In this document: positions 62,301 through 64,000 of the stretch, in pieces | Layout: every line of letters starts with the position of its first letter | Position numbering within the stretch: the stretch's first letter is position 1 | NCBI GenBank assembly: GCA_902729315.2 | Contig: CACVBZ020000001.1 | Location: 90,228-154,227 of the forward strand | Direction: 5' to 3' | Length of the DNA: 64,000 nucleotides | DNA from: Spirodela intermedia | Taxonomy: Eukaryota; Streptophyta; Magnoliopsida; Alismatales; Araceae | Program-made: the position numbers and the translations under genes | Notes under the pieces: model-generated | What the model saw: only the letters and a program-made list of their open reading frames with translations | Told to the model about the DNA's origin: nothing | Databases searched by the model: none

Positions 62301-64000
62301 TGTAGGAGTGTAGAAAATTACAAAATAAAATTGGTTCTAATTAAGCACATATAGTCAGAACGTTATACTTCAAGCTGTTCCTTGCTTTGGTGTTTTCATT
62401 TTATTATGCTTTCTCACTTCGACTTATCTTAGATACCCATCTGTTTCAGCTATGTATTGACTAGCCCAAAGACTTCCGAATCATTTTGTTGTGCTAATTT
62501 AGTGCAGTCTGCCTTGTCTGTAGAGATAGACGAACATACTGCATGACGTTCGTGTAGAATATCCTTGCCTCTAAGATACTTTGGCGTACAGTCTGAACTT
62601 TAATATAGCTGAGTATAGCTGAGTTGGAGGAAGTCTCATGAGATCCTTGGTATGGTCAACTTTCTAGTGGATGTAGGTAATCCCTAGACAGCCCTGAGGC
62701 AAGAGAAGACAGAAATTGTTGGTTGAAGGAGCATTTGCTGCTAGCATTTTGGGTGTTTCTATAGGTGTTTCTATGGGTGTTTCTATCTATTTTCAACTGT
62801 TTGTTCTGGTTTTTTGTATGTTGATCTCCTTTCTGTGCTTCTTGTTTTTGTTATTTCTTTTCTCTCTCTTTCCACCATTATCATGATTTTTTTTATTTTT
62901 TAAATATTTTGGCGTGGATATTACTTGCATCTTTTGAAGGTCTGTAATAGCATAATTTCATTTGTAAAAAGGTTGAATAGCCATTTATGTCAAGCAATCT
63001 TCCATGTATTCTCTGTCCGAATTTCGGTCACTGCTTCACACCAAGGTGTTCCTCTGACTGTAAAATAGCTACGAGATCCTACTTTGCATGACTCTTTTTC
63101 CGTAATACGGCCAAAGTGTGAAATCATTAACTGTTTTTTAAGAAGTAGAAACCTCAGGTGTCAGGTTAGCAAGCTATTTACCATTTATTAGGTTAATGTT
63201 ATGATATTATTTTCTCTTGTTACACCTGCATGACATTTTGAGTAGGTTGCTGATTAGTTTATTCCCTTATCAAATTATAGCTTCATAATTTTTTTTACTG
63301 CTTTATTGATTATTTTATTATTTTACCAACTAGACATGAATCACTTCTGGTTTGTTTACCTTCATCAGGTTGATCGAGGCTAAGGCAGTAGTTTTTGAAT
63401 GCGGCCCCAGTTGTAGTTGCCAGCCTGGTTGTGCCAATCGGATATCTCAGCAGGGATTGAAGTATCATCTCGAGGTCTTATGCTTTTTGTTATATTAAAT
63501 TCTCTTTCCCAGTGGATGAAGCACATTTGCTTCATGCTCGTGTTGATCTGTATAGTCACTCTGGACAGGTTTTCAGAACTCTGGACAAGGGATGGGCAGT
63601 TAGATCGTGGGACACCATTCCTTCTGGTGCGCCTGTCTGTGAGTACACAGGGATAATTAGAAGGACCGATGACATGGAGAACGTGTCCGAAAACAATTTT
63701 ATATTCGAAATTGATTGTCTGCAGACAATGAAGGGTCTTGACGGAAGAGAGGTGATTTATATTCGTGCTTTGATAATGTTGTGCAAGCCATTTAATTGCT
63801 TTTGTATTTTGACATTAAGGTTGGAAAGTTACTAGGATGAAATAACTTGTATACCATGGCATCATCAAACTATTTTTGGGTTTCTAAATCGTGATGCACT
63901 GTGTAGGGAATTCACACCGTGATGATGGTCATCACAGGAATTTGTAGCTGTTAGGGTTTCTAGGTCATGTTACCTAATGTATGGGAATTCACACCATGAT
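32315..64000 (+). CDS. SUVH4: SUVH4/KRYPTONITE-like histone H3K9 methyltransferase (partial, 13 exons seen)
   Basis: Exons: 32315-32734, 34732-34782, 36014-36082, 40492-40546, 43581-43690, 46722-46901, 48168-48266, 49753-49851, 61178-61227, 61320-61408, 61936-62095, 63369-63474 and 63569-63751. Frames join without error to 557 residues. The N-terminus is charged and Lys/Arg-rich. The SRA-YDG domain (about residues 200-362) has [48 protein letters not shown] and [10 protein letters not shown]; this domain binds methylated DNA. Pre-SET cysteines are at about 411-485 ([22 protein letters not shown]). SET begins at 497 ([21 protein letters not shown]). The NHSC, YDYG and post-SET motifs lie past the window. 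In Arabidopsis, H3K9me2 set by this enzyme guides CMT3 CHG methylation of transposons. All visible introns are GT-AG except one GC-AG. Introns 40547-43580, 43691-46721, 46902-48167, 48267-49752 and 62096-63368 hold nothing else I recognise apart from the entries listed. Confidence 0.95.
38150..38475 (-). pseudogene. CYP72-type cytochrome P450 fragment in an intron
   Basis: On - strand, one frame (38378-38157) reads NDDLLGLLL, then [11 protein letters not shown] and [11 protein letters not shown]. This is the helix-I region of CYP72 enzymes with its oxygen-binding motif, Val replacing the usual first Ala of AGQETT. Upstream of it (about 38475-38385) another frame reads [16 protein letters not shown], the segment that precedes helix I in this family. 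A stop and frameshift separate the two. No haem-binding region is present. It is antisense inside the 36083-40491 intron, so it is a captured or inserted exon piece, not a gene. Confidence 0.8.
38530..38720 (+). pseudogene. Ty3/gypsy integrase zinc-finger fragment in an intron
   Basis: Reads [12 protein letters not shown], then [20 protein letters not shown], the HHCC segment of an Athila/Tat-type integrase, comparable to 8690-8830 in the full-length element. A few codons resembling LIIEVEF follow before homology ends. A GC-rich, low-complexity Pro/Ala-coding stretch adjoins it (38720-38880), of unknown origin. Confidence 0.8.
39165..39365 (-). mobile_element. Ancient Athila-type LTR remnant in an intron
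   Basis: Resembles the inverted solo LTR around 18130-18310. GGAGCTTCATCCTCA, then a decayed GGCTCTTCATCGCATCTGG-like segment, TTCGTCGAT(T/C)AA and AGAGATGATT occur in order. Very diverged, with no ends visible. Confidence 0.6.
44490..44840. repeat. TGCATG-rich block in an intron
   Basis: Dense TGCATG, ATGCAA and GTGCAT words resembling 29040-29560. Three overlapping open frames on + show no family resemblance and reflect composition. Confidence 0.35.
50149..50429 (-). repeat. 3' LTR of the copia element
   Basis: 281 bp, bordered by the polypurine tract at 50430-50443. Similar to 55155-55460 but lacking about 25 bp present near 55230-55257. Confidence 0.88.
50430..50443 (-). other. Polypurine tract of the copia element
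   Basis: Reads AACTTGAGAAGGGG on -, immediately before the LTR start TGTTTTTCC. Confidence 0.8.
50445..53940 (-). pseudogene. pol: copia pol: protease, integrase, RT, RNase H remnants
   Basis: From right to left: protease with [10 protein letters not shown] (about 53880); the pre-integrase zinc region (53475-53266) with [10 protein letters not shown]; part of the integrase core with [17 protein letters not shown] (53284-53084); RT from [14 protein letters not shown] (52048-51662) to the [11 protein letters not shown] active site (51478-51152); then RNase H with [15 protein letters not shown] and [14 protein letters not shown] (51194-50445). The stretch about 52060-53080 is badly degraded. 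Frames change repeatedly, so no full protein is possible. Confidence 0.9.
54141..55130 (-). pseudogene. gag: copia gag remnant
   Basis: The best part is 54485-54141 on -. It shows a helical gag segment followed by a zinc knuckle [14 protein letters not shown], which keeps the CX2CX4HX4C spacing but has Trp in place of the usual Gly. The N-terminal half, toward 55130, is only traceable in pieces. Confidence 0.8.
55141..55154 (-). other. copia primer-binding site (initiator-Met tRNA)
   Basis: Reads TGGTATCAGAGCGG on -, directly after the 5' LTR. Confidence 0.88.
55155..55460 (-). repeat. 5' LTR of the copia element
   Basis: 306 bp, TGTTGAGAAT...GGAAAACA on +. Borders the primer-binding site on its left. 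Confidence 0.88.
55466..57639. other. Intron sequence without recognised feature
   Basis: AT-rich. Contains a poly-C run near 57072-57085. Short open frames are unconvincing. Confidence 0.45.
57865..58380 (-). pseudogene. copia RNase H fragment
   Basis: On -: a [11 protein letters not shown]-like segment, [18 protein letters not shown] and [16 protein letters not shown] (58134-57865), preceded by a [11 protein letters not shown]-like part near 58230. Many lesions. Confidence 0.8.
58385..58740 (-). mobile_element. Second copia element end: LTR, polypurine tract, RNase H C-terminus
   Basis: LTR-like sequence ends in CTCTAACA at 58566, followed by ATCCCCCTCAAGCT, a polypurine tract on -. The RNase H C-terminus follows on - (58740-58601): [15 protein letters not shown], then [13 protein letters not shown]. 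It stops abruptly at about 58736. Confidence 0.75.
58738..59040 (+). pseudogene. copia reverse transcriptase fragment, forward strand
   Basis: Reads [12 protein letters not shown], then [20 protein letters not shown] and LEQSPQTWF, an RT palm segment. A decayed part carrying the LGIELD region follows. It abuts the - strand RNase H piece head to head. Confidence 0.8.
59050..59320. mobile_element. Probable copia LTR piece inserted in RT sequence
   Basis: Contains the GGTATTTATACCA segment and a purine-rich stretch resembling the flanking LTRs. It separates two forward RT pieces. Confidence 0.45.
59323..60060 (+). pseudogene. copia RT/RNase H fragment, forward strand
   Basis: Reads [18 protein letters not shown], then a decayed [18 protein letters not shown] segment, an RNase H stretch with several stops, and a C-terminal [20 protein letters not shown]. 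This is the same subfamily as the - strand piece at 58740-58601. It ends near LNDHC at 60054. Confidence 0.8.
61409..61410 (+). other. Non-canonical GC splice donor in the SUVH4-like gene
   Basis: The exon ends CCCCCAG at 61408 and the intron begins GCAAGT. The rest matches the donor consensus, as is usual for GC-AG introns. The acceptor at 61934-61935 is AG. The split Gly codon across this junction keeps the pre-SET frame. No GT donor nearby preserves it. Confidence 0.8.
63878..64000. repeat. 76-bp tandem repeat at the window edge
   Basis: GGGTTTCTA begins units at 63878 and 63954. Both continue through a variable segment to GGGAATTCACACC(G/A)TGAT. Lies in the intron after exon 63569-63751 and may continue beyond the window. 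Confidence 0.75.

Overview
This is plant nuclear DNA, very probably from a monocot. Three host genes are recognisable by their protein families: a DUF962/Mpo1-like membrane protein, a PPR protein and a KRYPTONITE/SUVH4-type histone methyltransferase. The first two have strongly GC-rich coding exons in AT-rich surroundings, which is typical of monocots. The rest is LTR-retrotransposon debris. No prokaryotic features, CRISPR arrays, rRNA or tRNA genes were seen.

Positions 1-24600 are gene-free. They are built mostly from one Ty3/gypsy family of the Athila type, recognised by a tRNA-Asp-like primer site, gag-PR-RT-RH-IN order and LTRs of about 1.63 kb. There is one full-length element (2661-13014, target duplication CTCAC) whose gag and pol carry stops and frameshifts. 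There are also four further LTR copies or fragments, two of them inverted LTRs inserted inside older LTRs of the same family. One of these (17341-18966) is a clean solo LTR with the duplication TGGAG. A 121-bp tandem repeat whose last unit is partly inverted lies at 15949-16314. A relic of the element's 3' region lies near 23000.

Positions 24600-27800 hold two convergent genes, separated by a 160-bp tandem duplication. The four-exon DUF962/Mpo1-like ER membrane protein gene lies on +. An intronless PPR gene, apparently the orthologue of Arabidopsis At5g15300, lies on -. The last codons of the PPR gene lie within the duplication.

Positions 31200-64000 are one very large gene for a SUVH4/KRYPTONITE-like H3K9 methyltransferase on +. 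Thirteen coding exons (557 residues) cover the N-terminal region, the SRA-YDG domain, pre-SET and the start of SET. The gene runs off the right edge. Its introns hold a complete but decayed Ty1/copia element (50149-55460, -), a rearranged copia cluster (57640-60565), a CYP72-type P450 fragment, a gypsy integrase fragment and an old Athila LTR remnant. A gene whose family silences transposons is thus itself full of them.

The most unusual signal is inside the Athila-type LTR. On its antisense strand there is a plant snRNA-type upstream sequence element (RTCCCACATCG) 24-25 bp from a TATA box, followed by a foldable GC-rich segment and a T-run. This is the layout of a plant Pol III U6-type gene.
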